From: CAWHQZ01 sp963831645
GTDB taxonomy: Bacteria; Pseudomonadota; Alphaproteobacteria; Rhizobiales; Aestuariivirgaceae
DNA length: 50,909 nt
Direction: 5' to 3'
NCBI GenBank assembly: GCA_963831645.1
Contig: CAWHQZ010000001.1
Location: forward strand, 1-50,909
Part shown: positions 7,545-15,564 of the stretch, one piece after another
Numbering within the stretch: the first letter of the stretch is position 1
Layout: every line of letters starts with the position of its first letter
Made by a program: the position numbers and the translations under genes
Notes under the pieces: generated by a model
What the model was told of the DNA's origin: nothing
The model's input: the letters and a program-made list of their open reading frames with translations, nothing else
Databases searched by the model: none

Positions 7545-8087
7545 CTACTCCCGCATGAATGCCTGAAGTTCCTCCGGCGTTACTTTGCCGTCTTTGTCGG
7601 TATCCACTTTGTCGAAGATTTGCTTATGTATGGTGGTCACCTTCTCAGCTTCCAGTTTGATATGTGCTTTAGATTTTGGCACCCGAAGTTCTTTTGAGAT
7701 TCCTTGAGCAACCATGTCTTCCGGGAGACTGAGCGAAACGTAATTTAGGCGACCGGGCTGGCATACAAGTAGATGGATGTTTTTCAGCTTTGGCAGCACC
7801 ACGCCCTTCCGCAGGGGTGCTGCGTATTGCCGGAATATAAGTCCCGCCTCTTCCCCTCTAGACTTCTGGAACATCCGCTTTTTCAAGACATACCAATGCG
7901 GAGAAGCAATAAACACCACATCATTGAGCGAAGTGCGCGCATAGCTCAGCCGCGGCTGCAGCGATAAGACCAAGATCAGGCCTACGACAAGGCGAACACC
8001 CCAACAGGTTTGCCGTCGTGGCGGAGGGGCGTGTGGATTCGCTGCCGACTGTTTCTCGGCAAACGCGATTCCAAAGATGCTAAACAA
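7545..8087 (-). CDS. Exported or membrane-anchored protein with C-terminal EF-hand
   Basis: The C terminus holds one canonical EF-hand loop, DTDKDGKVTPEE, with ligands at positions 1, 3, 5 and 12. A hydrophobic stretch (VRLVVGLILVLSLQ) ending in LSYA at about residues 31-50 looks like a signal peptide or anchor, so a periplasmic location is likely. The middle (DVVFIASPHWYVLKKRMFQ) is not a family I recognise. The frame opens at TTG and residues 1-30 look unlike a natural leader, so the true start may be lost. Possible calcium sensor. Confidence 0.6.
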   Translation of the reverse strand: MFSIFGIAFAEKQSAANPHAPPPRRQTCWGVRLVVGLILVLSLQPRLSYARTSLNDVVFIASPHWYVLKKRMFQKSRGEEAGLIFRQYAAPLRKGVVLPKLKNIHLLVCQPGRLNYVSLSLPEDMVAQGISKELRVPKSKAHIKLEAEKVTTIHKQIFDKVDTDKDGKVTPEELQAFMRE

Positions 8088-8140
8088 GCTCGGCGCATTG
8101 CCGTTTCGGAGATTTCCCTACTGGCTGCGACGAAGTTTGC

Positions 8141-8252
8141 CTAGCAAGAAACAAAGCCGCGCGTCTTGCCGACGACGCTCCTGCTACACTAGCATAGCAG
8201 CAACAAGGCCCGTTTCATGTCCAGCGGGTCGGTAACGCCGGTGGCGAACTAA
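8141..8252 (+). repeat. Dispersed ~112-bp repeat, copy 2
   Basis: Same unit as at 4038 and 41477. The internal hairpin CTGCTA / TAGCAG is intact. The right end overlaps the 3' end of the protease gene and supplies its stop codon (TAG at 8249-8251 on the minus strand). Confidence 0.8.
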
Positions 8253-9655
8253 TTACGAATGCACTCGATCAATAGTGTAAACTCAGCGGCCCTATCCGCT
8301 ACCTCTGAAACTGAGAGGATTTGTGCGCTCTCCCCCATTTCGTAGCGAGAGCCTACCCAATCCAAAAACTCCCGAGCCACTTGGCTCTTGATCGCGAAGT
8401 TCACGTTCTGGGGAATGTCCCCGGTTACGTCTGCCGTTTTCAAAGCGTTCAGTTTCGATTGAACGACTCCTACGACGTTTCCCGCCCGATCGAGCAGTGG
8501 TCCGCCGCTGTTTCCCGGTTGCACCGGAGCAGAGATTTGGAGAGACCTATCATCGTTTCCCAAACCGGCAAGTGCAGTGACCGTTCCAGGCACCACGTTG
8601 CCTTGAAGCGACAGGGCACCGGGAAGAGGATAGCCGAACACTACGATATCATCTCCTGCCCTCACCGCCGCTCCCGCCCGGAACTTCGCATATGCCGGTC
8701 CGAAGCCGCTCGTCGCTTTTAACAGAGCAAGGTCATTGATGGAGTTTGAAGTTACCAGCTCAGCCGACAAAGGTTGTTGTGTTCCACGCCGAGCTGTGAT
8801 CCGCCGACAATCGCTAGCCACATGATGATTGGTAACGATGTGGCCGCGATCTGAAATCAGAAAACCCGTTCCAGAGCTATTCGCCATATTGGACTTGTCA
8901 TCACTGGTCTCAGGAGGCGATGGCGGCGGTTGTTCCGGGGTGGGAGCCGTCGCCGATGTCTGCCGCTCCGGTTGAAAAGCGTTTGCGAGCAAGATTGTCA
9001 GCCGATTTGATAAGTCCTTGCGTACCTCTGCCCAAGACAAAGTGAAACCAGTCGGCCCATGGCTGACTTGACTGAACCACGTATAGAAATAGCGACCCTT
9101 GAAAGTACCGGATGACACAAAATGGGCCGGCTGAAGTACTTGATAACCAACTACTCTGCCGCCTCTCGTATCGGTGAACTTCTCGTAGAGTTTCTCAAAG
9201 GTTTGATCAGAGACAGTTTCGAATATCAAAGACAGAGAGCTGTCGTTTCGCTCAAAGGCGTATCCACCTGCTGTACGAGTTTCGGTATCGAACAACGCGC
9301 GGGGGACCATGAGGGAAGCGCTGCTCCCGCGTAACTCGAACGATTGCAAGCCAAGCGGATTAAGAAAGCTGTCAGCTTTTGTCTTGAGACGCGCCTGTTG
9401 ATCAGGAAGCAAGACGCCTGTTGGTGCAAAACCCTCGCGTGTTTGGAAAGCCTCGATGGCGGCATGGAGGCGTGGAGTGTATTCACCCCTGAACACTCCA
9501 TTGAAATCGCCGGTAGCAATCAGGCCAATAGCGATTTGGGTCTTCTGGTCTTCGGTGAGCCTGTAGAAGTCCTGCGAGGCGGACTTATAGTCGCCCAAGG
9601 CGACTGTCACCGATGCAAGGAAGAAAACTGCGCCAGCAACGATACGGCTCAGCAT
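8249..9655 (-). CDS. Secreted trypsin-like serine protease
   Basis: I chose the ATG at 9655, which has GGGGTAGAG upstream and begins a signal peptide (MLSRIVAGAVFFLASVTVALG); an upstream in-frame start is unlikely. Residues about 30-90 look like a peptidoglycan-binding-like fold (AIEAFQTREGFAPTGVL). A proline-rich linker follows, then the protease domain: catalytic His in VTNHHVAS, Asp in INDLALLK and Ser in PGNSGGPLL. Probably a periplasmic endopeptidase of family S1. The last codons run into the 112-bp repeat, so a few native C-terminal residues may be missing. Confidence 0.85.
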   Translation of the reverse strand: MLSRIVAGAVFFLASVTVALGDYKSASQDFYRLTEDQKTQIAIGLIATGDFNGVFRGEYTPRLHAAIEAFQTREGFAPTGVLLPDQQARLKTKADSFLNPLGLQSFELRGSSASLMVPRALFDTETRTAGGYAFERNDSSLSLIFETVSDQTFEKLYEKFTDTRGGRVVGYQVLQPAHFVSSGTFKGRYFYTWFSQVSHGPTGFTLSWAEVRKDLSNRLTILLANAFQPERQTSATAPTPEQPPPSPPETSDDKSNMANSSGTGFLISDRGHIVTNHHVASDCRRITARRGTQQPLSAELVTSNSINDLALLKATSGFGPAYAKFRAGAAVRAGDDIVVFGYPLPGALSLQGNVVPGTVTALAGLGNDDRSLQISAPVQPGNSGGPLLDRAGNVVGVVQSKLNALKTADVTGDIPQNVNFAIKSQVAREFLDWVGSRYEMGESAQILSVSEVADRAAEFTLLIECIRN

Positions 9656-9840
9656 CACTCTACCCCTAGCCCATACGGATAGTATTCGGACTAGCGTGCT
9701 GCCGCAAGCGGCCTCTGGAGCATGAGAGGCCCGAAGGACAAGGCCTACGACTTCAAGTATCGTCTGGCCGATTGACTTGGATGCGTTGAACAAGCGCTGG
9801 ACGCTGGCTGAGTGTTATCGGTGCAGGCTGCCGCACCCAA
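9656..9840. other. Spacer between protease and resolvase
   Basis: A short stretch encoding no convincing product. A frame with MRGPKDKAYDFKYRLAD stops early. It probably marks the inner junction of the resolvase-bearing segment. Confidence 0.3.
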
Positions 9841-10392
9841 TCAAACTATCATGTTGAGCACCTTGTAGACCGCTCCTCGGCTGCAGCCTAGCTCGCGGGC
9901 GATCTCCGTGGCTCCCTTTCCTTGCTGGCGAAGCACGACAATCCGACCATGATCGAGGGTCGGGGGCCGGCCCTTGTACACGCCCCGCTTCTTGGCCGCC
10001 TCGATACCGTCGCGTTGGCGCGTCTTGATGAAGCCCAACTCCATTTCAGCGACCATGCCGAGGACCGTGAGCACCATCTTGCCCATCGGCCCCTCGGTCG
10101 AGATGGCCGGCTCCAGCACTCTCAGGTGAGCGCCTCGCTCCTCCAACTCATGCACGATGTTGAGCACGTCGCGGGTGCTGCGCCCTAGGCGGTCTAGCTT
10201 CACGACCACGAGCGTGTCTCCCGGCCGGATGAAGTCGAGCACGGCGGCCAACTCAGTGCGACCGTCGCGGGTCTTGCCCGATACCTTCTCGACCCTGATA
10301 GGCGAACAGCCGGCGGCCTTGAGTTGTGCGGCCTGGGTGTCAGTCCGCTGGTCAACGGTCGACACGCGGGCATAACCGATGATGGGCGACAT
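9841..10392 (-). CDS. tnpR: Tn3-type serine resolvase, intact copy
   Basis: 183 residues from the ATG at 10392. The catalytic domain has GYARVSTVDQ (nucleophile Ser), LVVVKLDRLGRSTRD and MVAEMELGFI. The C-terminal HTH is GATEIARELGCSRGAVYKVL. This family resolves cointegrates at res. The res-like site is directly upstream (10393-10530). No Tn3-type tnpA is present, so this is a solo resolvase end. The frameshifted sister lies inverted at 4441. A longer start at 10458 is open but would cross the res site. Confidence 0.88.
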   Translation of the reverse strand: MSPIIGYARVSTVDQRTDTQAAQLKAAGCSPIRVEKVSGKTRDGRTELAAVLDFIRPGDTLVVVKLDRLGRSTRDVLNIVHELEERGAHLRVLEPAISTEGPMGKMVLTVLGMVAEMELGFIKTRQRDGIEAAKKRGVYKGRPPTLDHGRIVVLRQQGKGATEIARELGCSRGAVYKVLNMIV

Positions 10393-10530
10393 GATGGTCG
10401 GCTTCCCTACAGTGAGTGTGTACACTTTGACTTTAGACCGACTGAGTAAAGGTGTCAACTAACTCGGTTTAGACCCTGTGTACACATGTTTCGGGGCGCT
10501 CAGTAGTACGCTCACCATGGGTACACCCTA
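10393..10530. promoter_or_regulatory. res-like site of resolvase copy 2
   Basis: TGTGTACAC elements lie at 10417-10425 and 10477-10486, with a further GTACAC near 10521. The spacing and surrounding sequence mirror 4320-4440 in inverted orientation. It is expected to be the TnpR binding region and promoter. Confidence 0.55.
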
Positions 10531-10745
10531 AGTGCACATACGTGGGGGTGAGCACCGGGGCGCCAGACGAGATCGCAGGGGGCTTTGGCCAAATGAAAGC
10601 CCCAGTTCCGCGGCGAGGGTGGTCCCGCTGGACGAGAAAGGCCGACGACGACCAGCTGTTGTTGTTTATCCCCGTCGAATCTTGAGGCTGCAACAGCCCT
10701 TGTAATTTGGCTTCCAAGTTTCGATGGTGACTGAAAATCCTGCCG

Positions 10746-11009
10746 CTGGAACTTGACGGCTGACAGCCTATCGAATTCAGCAGCTGCCTCCTATATGTTT
10801 TGCGCAAAGCAGGAGGCGCAGTATGCGGATTGAGATGCGCGTCGAGCGAAACGGCAGGTCAATTTTTCGAACGGAGTATTTTACGGAAGTGGGGTTGAGT
10901 TTTGCCGACTACTCTAAGTTGGCTTTGAAGGAGTTCCATCGGCAGCACCCGGAAGTATCGCTGCTTGATGATGACGTTTGGCTCAAGTTCGATAAGGTTC
11001 GATAAGGTT
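10746..11009 (+). repeat. ~265-bp duplication, inverted copy at 26371-26637
   Basis: From GGAACTTGACGGCTGACAG to the end of the 60-aa ORF the sequence is almost identical to the reverse complement of 26371-26637; only scattered differences such as AATTC/AATCC are seen. Sequences outside the block differ. The block carries a complete small gene with its leader. Confidence 0.85.
10823..11005 (+). CDS. Duplicated small protein, 60 aa (copy 1)
   Basis: MRIEMRVERNG opens a compact charged protein without cysteines or membrane segments; the second half holds ALKEFHRQHPE and LLDDDVWLKF. The ATG is preceded by AGGAGGCG, an excellent ribosome site. An identical protein is encoded at 26371-26553. Conservation of the protein with its leader suggests a real gene. 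Family unknown to me. The next gene starts five bases after its stop. Confidence 0.6.
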   Translation: MRIEMRVERNGRSIFRTEYFTEVGLSFADYSKLALKEFHRQHPEVSLLDDDVWLKFDKVR

Positions 11010-11379
11010 ATGCAACGAACGATAATCCGACTGGGTATAGTGAGCATCACTTTGGCTGTGCTGGTCGTGACGGCAGCGGAGGCGAAGGTTTTCGAGTGTG
11101 TAATCTCGGAAAAGTACGTCTGTGATAGCGGTCGCGGGTGCGGCCAGGTCCACAACGACATCGTGGTGAAGCTCGACTTGACCCGGCAGACGTACTCGCG
11201 ATGCGACTCCAAGGGATGCGATACATTTGATGTACGGCTCTCCGAGTTCAGGAGCCTTTGCCATGATCGACGTACCTGGCCGGGGCATGTTGGCAAAGCT
11301 TAGCAATGATGGATCAGGCTTCGTGGAGGTAGCCACGATCGAAACGCAGGTCCTGATCAGCTTCGGCTCGTGCAAGTAA
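11010..11379 (+). pseudogene. Small secreted protein, frameshifted
   Basis: The N-terminal frame starts at the ATG at 11010 with a signal peptide (RLGIVSITLAVLVVTAAEA). It goes on with VFECVISEKYVCDSGRG and a cysteine-rich segment through SRCDSKGCDTFDVRLSE. Near 11240 the frame changes, and IDVPGRGMLAKLSNDGSG, then VLISFGSCK, continue to the stop at 11377. I recall similar small periplasmic proteins in Rhizobiales, but no function is known. The frameshift probably inactivates it. Confidence 0.65.
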
Positions 11380-11568
11380 TCGGGTTCCCGTTTTGCTCGG
11401 GGGCTCTGGATCCCTGCAATTGCTGGCATGGCGTCAGTCGGTGTCAGCGCAATATTCGCGGCAGCGGCCATTGGATTTTGAACGATGGCGCTGGCCCAGC
11501 TGATCCTAGGGGCGCGGCCTAGTGTCTCATTGAAATACGATGCCGAAGTCCAAGCTCTGGAAGAACGC

Positions 11569-11574
11569 TATAAT
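11569..11574 (+). promoter_or_regulatory. Possible -10 element of crp copy A
   Basis: TATAAT about 50 bases before the ATG, conserved in copy B at 28416-28421 although the sequence upstream of it differs between copies. No clear -35 box is visible in either. Confidence 0.35.
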
Positions 11575-11625
11575 TTTGGCCCATGTTCCTCAGTGTAAAT
11601 GGAGGTCAAGCAAAGAGGTCCTGCT

Positions 11626-12297
11626 ATGAAAAGCAAAGCAAAGCCACCGTTCGATCCCAAGGTCTTTCTCGCCAAGGCAGACGGGGGGAGGACCATCGCC
11701 AAATATCCAGTGAATCAAATCGTGTTCTCACAAGGAGATCTGGCAGATTCTGTCTTCTACATTCAGGACGGCAAGGTCAAAGTCACCGTCATTTCCGAGC
11801 AAGGGAAGGAAGCGGTCGTCGCTATCCTGGGGCTGGATGAATTCTGCGGCGAAGGTTGCCTGGCCGGTCAGCCGCGACGCATGGCGACAGCTACGGCAAT
11901 GACGGAATGCGAGATCATGCGGCTGGAGAAGGCGGCCATTATTCGCGTCCTCCATGACGAGCCGGCGTTTTCCGAGATGTTCGTCTCGCATCTTTTGGCT
12001 CGGACCATCCGCGTCGAAGAGGACTTGGTCGATCAACTGTTCAATTCGAGTGAGAAGCGCCTGGCACGGGCTCTTCTGTTACTGGCTAATTTTGGCAAGG
12101 AAGGCAGACCCGAGCCGATCATCGCGAAGGTCAGCCAGGAGACGCTCGCGGAGATGATCGGCACCACGCGGTCCCGTGTGAGCTATTTCATGAACAGATT
12201 TCGGCAATTGGGCTTCATCGATTACAACGGGCACCTGGAAGTTCACAGCTCGTTGCTGAGCGTCGTTCTGCACGATCAACCGCAGATCAGAAGGTGA
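11626..12297 (+). CDS. Crp/Fnr-family transcription regulator (copy A)
   Basis: 223 residues. Cyclic-nucleotide-binding-like beta-roll: YPVNQIVFSQGDLADSVFYI, KVKVTVISEQGKEAVVA and DEFCGEGCLAGQPRR. Then comes a dimer helix, and a C-terminal winged HTH with SQETLAEMIGTTRSRVSYF as recognition region. No N-terminal cysteine cluster, so it is not a classical oxygen-sensing FNR. The start was chosen at the ATG at 11626, after AGAGGTCC; an upstream in-frame ATG at 11599 exists. A near-identical gene lies at 28474. The target is unknown. Confidence 0.85.
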   Translation: MKSKAKPPFDPKVFLAKADGGRTIAKYPVNQIVFSQGDLADSVFYIQDGKVKVTVISEQGKEAVVAILGLDEFCGEGCLAGQPRRMATATAMTECEIMRLEKAAIIRVLHDEPAFSEMFVSHLLARTIRVEEDLVDQLFNSSEKRLARALLLLANFGKEGRPEPIIAKVSQETLAEMIGTTRSRVSYFMNRFRQLGFIDYNGHLEVHSSLLSVVLHDQPQIRR

Positions 12298-12334
12298 TCC
12301 GCGCTGGCCAGCCGTCACACGCGCGTGTGGCGAA

Positions 12335-12445
12335 TCAGCCGTTCGGTGGAACGTCGCCAGCAACATCGTGGTCGGGGTGATCACGCTGCCAGCCGCAGCG
12401 CTGATCGCCGCCCTCTTTTACTGGCTAAGTAAGGTGACCTTGTGA
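12335..12445 (+). pseudogene. PitA-type phosphate transporter, 3' tail (copy A)
   Basis: Encodes the last ~35 residues of a PiT-family inorganic phosphate transporter: VRWNVASNIV, then VITLPAAALIAALFYWL, and the stop. The rest of the transporter is missing in all copies seen (29160-29290; 50760-50892). Here one codon is deleted relative to copy B (IVVGVIT versus IVVAWVIT). A non-functional scar carried with the crp cassette. Confidence 0.55.
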
Positions 12446-12461
12446 ACGGGATCCTGCGCAG

Positions 12462-12662
12462 AAGATTCAATATGCAGAACTCCCATACCAACGTTCCGAC
12501 CATGCTTTTGAGGTCCTGTTGGTGACGTCGCGCGAAACACGAACATGGGTGATTCCTAGGGGCTTGCGGGTGCAGAACCTCACACCCCACGAGTTGGCAG
12601 CGCGCGAGGCATGTCGCAGCGTGTTCCGCCAGCGTCAAAGGGCTGCTCAAAACAGCGACTAT
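12462..12662 (+). pseudogene. NUDIX hydrolase N-terminal fragment (copy A)
   Basis: IQYAELPYQRS, EVLLVTSRETRTWVIPRG and LTPHELAAREA are the N-terminal strands of a MutT/NUDIX hydrolase. The NUDIX box proper (GX5EX7REUXEEXGU) is not reached; the frame runs into unrelated CRSVFRQRQRAA. The GTG start seen in copy B is GCG here. Confidence 0.6.
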
Positions 12663-12822
12663 GCTACTTGGCACAGCGACTAATGCTACTTGGCGGCGCA
12701 AGCGTTGCAAGGCTGCGGTTCTCTCAGCGTCGCGACAGCGGTGACTTCAGCGCTTATGCCGCCATGCTCCAGTTCTGACGCCGCTGCGCGGGTCTCGCGC
12801 ATCATCGCTCCCCACCCGCTTT

Positions 12823-12884
12823 TCATGGCAACAGGTGCTTGCCAAGCAAACGAACTGTGCTTGCCTGCGACCCCCAGGCCTGTC
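12823..12884 (-). pseudogene. HPF/cold-shock gene, 3' scar
   Basis: Only the last 20 codons (QAQFVCLASTCC frame, equivalent to the end of 29653-30216) are left. At 12884 they are joined to the beta-propeller fragment. Confidence 0.6.
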
Positions 12885-13127
12885 AAGGTTGTGTTTATTG
12901 CCGACCAGGAGGTAATTGTCAGCGAAAAGTATTCCATGTGGATGATCTAACTGTGCTTCTGGATTTCTTAACACCCACAAAATCTTTCGAGTTCGCGAAT
13001 CATAGATTCGAACCTCATCGATGGTTTCGTATGTGGCTGCGAAATAGGACCCGGACGGATGAAAAGAAACCTCATTGACCAAACTGAGCGGGCCATCATT
13101 CTGAATGATCTCGGCGATGCGATACAT
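12885..13127 (-). pseudogene. Beta-propeller (WD40/YncE-like) protein, N-terminal fragment
   Basis: MYRIAEIIQNDGPLSLVNEV, then FHPSGSYFAATYETIDEVRIYD and RTRKILWVLRNPEAQLDHPHG show two blades of a beta-propeller repeat, with an ATG start at 13127. After YLLVGNKHNL the sequence changes into the HPF scar, so the rest of the propeller is lost. Substrate or partner unknown. Confidence 0.6.
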
Positions 13128-13640
13128 TCAAGGATCTTCCTGGTTTAGGAGCAATAAGCTGGGCGTATCCATTGCACGTGCTCCATTTTAAGCAGTTTCG
13201 GGTACTGCAATACGCCTTTGTCTCAAGAGGCGGCTACCAGCGGATGGTCAGAATTTGTTCCAACTTGCGGATGTTGGCGTCACAGTGGACGTATCGGGGT
13301 TGATATGAGATATATCCGACCGCACATCGACCGAAAACCCCTCCACGTCTAACATTACCGGCACCGCAGCCGCTACCCTTTCTGCCAGCACCGCACGAGC
13401 TTTTAGATCGAACGGCGGCCTCGTTCGGGGTTGTATCCTGTTTTGGCCGTGTGGCGAAGCCAGACAGCGGTCCCGGCGAAGTCGATAACGATGACGTTCT
13501 CGCCCTCCACTGGCGGGATCGGTGGATTTGATTAGAGATTTCTTTGTCTGGTACCAAAATGCGTTTGTGCAAATCTACTTTAGCGATCCCGGCAAATCGC
13601 ATCGCCGAGGGCGATAACCTCTGAAGGAGTCAGCCGGCTG
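13128..13640. other. No recognisable gene
   Basis: About 500 bases without a supported frame. Leftward and rightward frames are short and composition-driven. Probably degraded DNA between two gene scars. Confidence 0.4.
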
Positions 13641-13783
13641 CACATGGCCTCCAGCTGCTCGATGGCGCCGGGGTCCGGGCTGACGTCAGCGGGATCGACG
13701 GGCAGCGGGCTCTCGCTGGAGATGGCGCACACGTAGGTTGTGCCGTCGGCGCGCGGGAACACCTCGGGCGAATGCACGCCTCG
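13641..13783 (-). pseudogene. Internal fragment of FAD-dependent amino-acid oxidase
   Basis: A ~140-bp piece (HSPEVFPRADGTTYVCAISS, then PLPVDPADVSPDPGAIEQ) nearly identical to 40948-41092 in inverted orientation. Both ends break sharply. The downstream residues (TPSEVIALGDAICRDR) belong to something else. Part of a DAO-family oxidoreductase; no function is left. Confidence 0.75.
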
Positions 13784-13815
13784 ACGATCATTGGCACATG
13801 GAGAGCAGGGTAGTG

Positions 13816-13884
13816 TCAGTTTGAAATTTCTGCCCGCTTTTTGTAGGGGCCGCGCGGTCCCGGTTTGGGCGCGATTTCGTCCAT
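13816..13884 (-). other. 22-codon frame, gene-start remnant
   Basis: ATG-started frame MDEIAPKPGPRGPYKKRAEI followed by SN and a stop. The PGPRGPYKKR motif is basic and looks like the N-terminal tail of a DNA-binding or transposon-associated protein, but the frame is too short to assign. Confidence 0.3.
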
Positions 13885-13888
13885 TGCC

Positions 13889-13924
13889 GTTTCCTATATA
13901 TGCTTGACGGAAAGCATAGGAAAC
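13889..13924. promoter_or_regulatory. Inverted repeat upstream of 22-codon frame
   Basis: GTTTCCTAT at 13889-13897 and ATAGGAAAC at 13916-13924 form a nine-base perfect inverted repeat. Inner GCTT/AAGC extends it after a small bulge. It lies right upstream of the basic mini-frame, so it may be an operator or an element end. Confidence 0.4.
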
Positions 13925-14067
13925 TTGGCATGATCAAAGTTATGTGGTTCTTGAAGCCTATCGAAAAACTGCCTGTGAACTCATTTTGGGCGATTGCGGC
14001 GCCGATACTGTTCTTGAACTGTATTATCAGTTGATCTCATGGGTGCCGCGCCAATGAGGTAAAGACC

Positions 14068-14304
14068 ATGGACATTCAGCTTATCGACGAGGGTAGCACT
14101 ATCACGTTCATGCCGCACACTGACGCCGGACGTGCGTTCCTGCGCAATGAGATGGCAAGTGAACGGCGGTATTGGCGTGGCGAGGTATTTTGCGTCGATC
14201 GCCACTTGGCCGAAACACTTGCCGCGGCTGCCGTGGCCGATCGGCTTGGCTGGCGGCGAGCCGCCAGCATGATCGTCGACGACGAGGAAGCCGACGACCA
14301 GTGA
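14068..14304 (+). CDS. Hypothetical protein, 78 aa
   Basis: ATG start preceded by GAGGTAAAG, a good ribosome site. The protein (MDIQLIDEGSTITFMPHTDAG, helical middle, acidic end IVDDEEADDQ) has no cysteine motif or membrane segment, although LAETLAAAAVADRLGW is helical. It looks genuine from its start signal and balanced composition. Function unknown. The next frame starts just after its stop. Confidence 0.5.
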   Translation: MDIQLIDEGSTITFMPHTDAGRAFLRNEMASERRYWRGEVFCVDRHLAETLAAAAVADRLGWRRAASMIVDDEEADDQ

Positions 14305-14308
14305 TCCA

Positions 14309-14527
14309 ATGGCTACGATCCAACAACTAGCCCGACAAGCTTATGACGCCATGGCCGAGCGCCGCCCTCGCGAATCAACTCTGCATAGCGCGGCTCGCGC
14401 CAGCCGTAAGCCTGACTGTAGCGGTTGGCCAGATAAATTGCCAAAAGCATCAGCGAAAGTCGCCGCGGGTAGCCGGCGGGGCAGGCAGATCAACAAAACA
14501 AAAGCGGCCCGGGAGGAGGGCCGCTAG
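14309..14527 (+). CDS. Hypothetical basic protein, 72 aa (weak)
   Basis: Starts four bases after the preceding stop, which suggests coupling. The N-terminal MATIQQLARQAYDAMAERRP is plausible, but the C-terminal part is low-complexity and basic (GSRRGRQINKTKAAREEG) and runs into the hairpin at 14503. It may be a truncated gene. Confidence 0.3.
   Translation: MATIQQLARQAYDAMAERRPRESTLHSAARASRKPDCSGWPDKLPKASAKVAAGSRRGRQINKTKAAREEGR
14503..14525 (-). terminator. Strong GC hairpin with T-rich tail on the minus strand
   Basis: Arms AGCGGCCC and GGGCCGCT enclose a seven-base loop. On the minus strand the hairpin is followed by TTTGTTTTGTTG, the layout of an intrinsic terminator for leftward transcription. 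No leftward gene is now visible to its right, so it may have served a lost gene. Confidence 0.55.
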
Positions 14528-14962
14528 GATACAGGGCCGCAGCCCTGCGGATTTCTACGTCAAGGTCCTCTTCGGCCCTGCGTGTCGCGCCCAGACCGGC
14601 CCCCTCAGCATCACCGGTCACGGGAACTCACCCTTCCCCCGCGGGGCGTAGGGCTCGGCTTTGGACCTTCCCCAAGTGCGGCTGGTTCAGAACGTATGTC
14701 GGCTTCTAGTGGCCAGCCCAACGCAGAATATCGTAGCGGACAATTTTGCAACACTTCAACGAAAATCGTCTTTAGACGGACGTTTCTCGCCATAGCGTCA
14801 CAATTGTAGTGGCGTTGGAACGTGTAACGCGTATATCTGCAAGGGGATAGTGGGATCTTGAACCCACCAGGCGCATCCTTGGACGGGGCCCCGACAAACC
14901 TACTACCGCCACCAACCCGATGACGGGTGGTGAAGCGTTATGCGTTGAGGGGACAACCACAG

Positions 14963-15346
14963 ATGTCAAGACCTTGGGATGCCCGTGCGCGTCGGCCGTA
15001 TTGGCGCGTCGAACGGGCCCTAGATATCATCGCCGCACTCGCTCTGATTGTGGTGCTGGCGCCGTTGATCGTAATCGTCGCCGCGCTGGTGGCGATCGAT
15101 GTCGGACCGCCGCTGACATTCTGGCAGCAGCGGCCTGGTATGCGAGGCCGGCCATTCAAGCTATACAAGTTTCGTACCATGGCCGGCGCGCACAACCATG
15201 TGGGTCAACGCGAGGTGGGTAATGTTCGTCTGTCGAAAATCGGGCGGCTCTTGCGGCGCACGCGGCTCGACGAGTTGCCACAGCTTTACAACATCCTCAG
15301 GGGCGAGATGTTCTTCGTGGGGCCGGGAAGATGGACGATTATTTAA
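14963..15346 (+). pseudogene. Bacterial sugar transferase, 3'-truncated
   Basis: Polyprenyl-phosphate sugar-1-phosphate transferases start exopolysaccharide units. Here are the membrane helix (LDIIAALALIVVLAPLIVIV), GPPLTFWQQRPGMRG, FKLYKFRTM and LLRRTRLDELPQLYNIL. The frame ends at MFFVGPGRWTII, exactly where the family normally has the VGPRP loop and another 50 residues. I chose the ATG at 14963 (MSRPWDARARR); the frame is open from 14927. The truncation probably abolishes activity. Unrelated repeat DNA follows. Confidence 0.7.
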
Positions 15347-15454
15347 TGGGGCGGGCCGCGATCGCGGGTGAAATTCTGCCCACTTGCGCAGGCGGCTGCA
15401 CCGATGTGCCGAGATTTTCATTAGGCGGTCCGTCCTTTTTAGATGATCGTGAAC

Positions 15455-15474
15455 AAGCGACCCTCGCCACTCAG
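15455..15474 (+). repeat. Third copy of the 'ACCCTCGCCACTCAG' repeat
   Basis: Twenty bases identical or nearly so to the units at 238 and 303, lying between the truncated sugar transferase and the tRNA-Ser remnant. It may mark a former element boundary. Confidence 0.45.
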
Positions 15475-15564
15475 TCAGGAGCGGTGCAGCCGCCGTAAGC
15501 AGGCACTACCTACTGGGATGGGCAATAGGATGGGCAAATCACCGGGGGTGACAGAAAATATTAT

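Larger units (their letters stand above)
11471..12884 (+). repeat. Large duplication, copy A (crp cassette)
   Basis: Matches 28315-29705 in the same orientation: promoter region, crp gene, PitA tail, NUDIX head, and the last ~60 bases of the HPF-like gene. Copy A carries extra small changes, including a roughly 20-bp tandem duplication at 12652-12691 (CAGCGACTA...GCTACTTGGC twice). At 12884 it switches abruptly to a beta-propeller gene fragment. Confidence 0.85.

Noticed and set aside
11471..11625. FNR/FixK box upstream of crp copies
   Set aside because: No TTGAT-N4-ATCAA or TTGA-N6-TCAA was found there on reading both copies.
12663..12822. Rightward frames in the cassette after the NUDIX head
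   Set aside because: Not conserved in frame between copies A, B and C.
14840..14875. tRNA T-arm lookalike (GTGGGTTCAAGATCCCAC)
   Set aside because: The loop has eight bases and there is no acceptor or anticodon stem around it.
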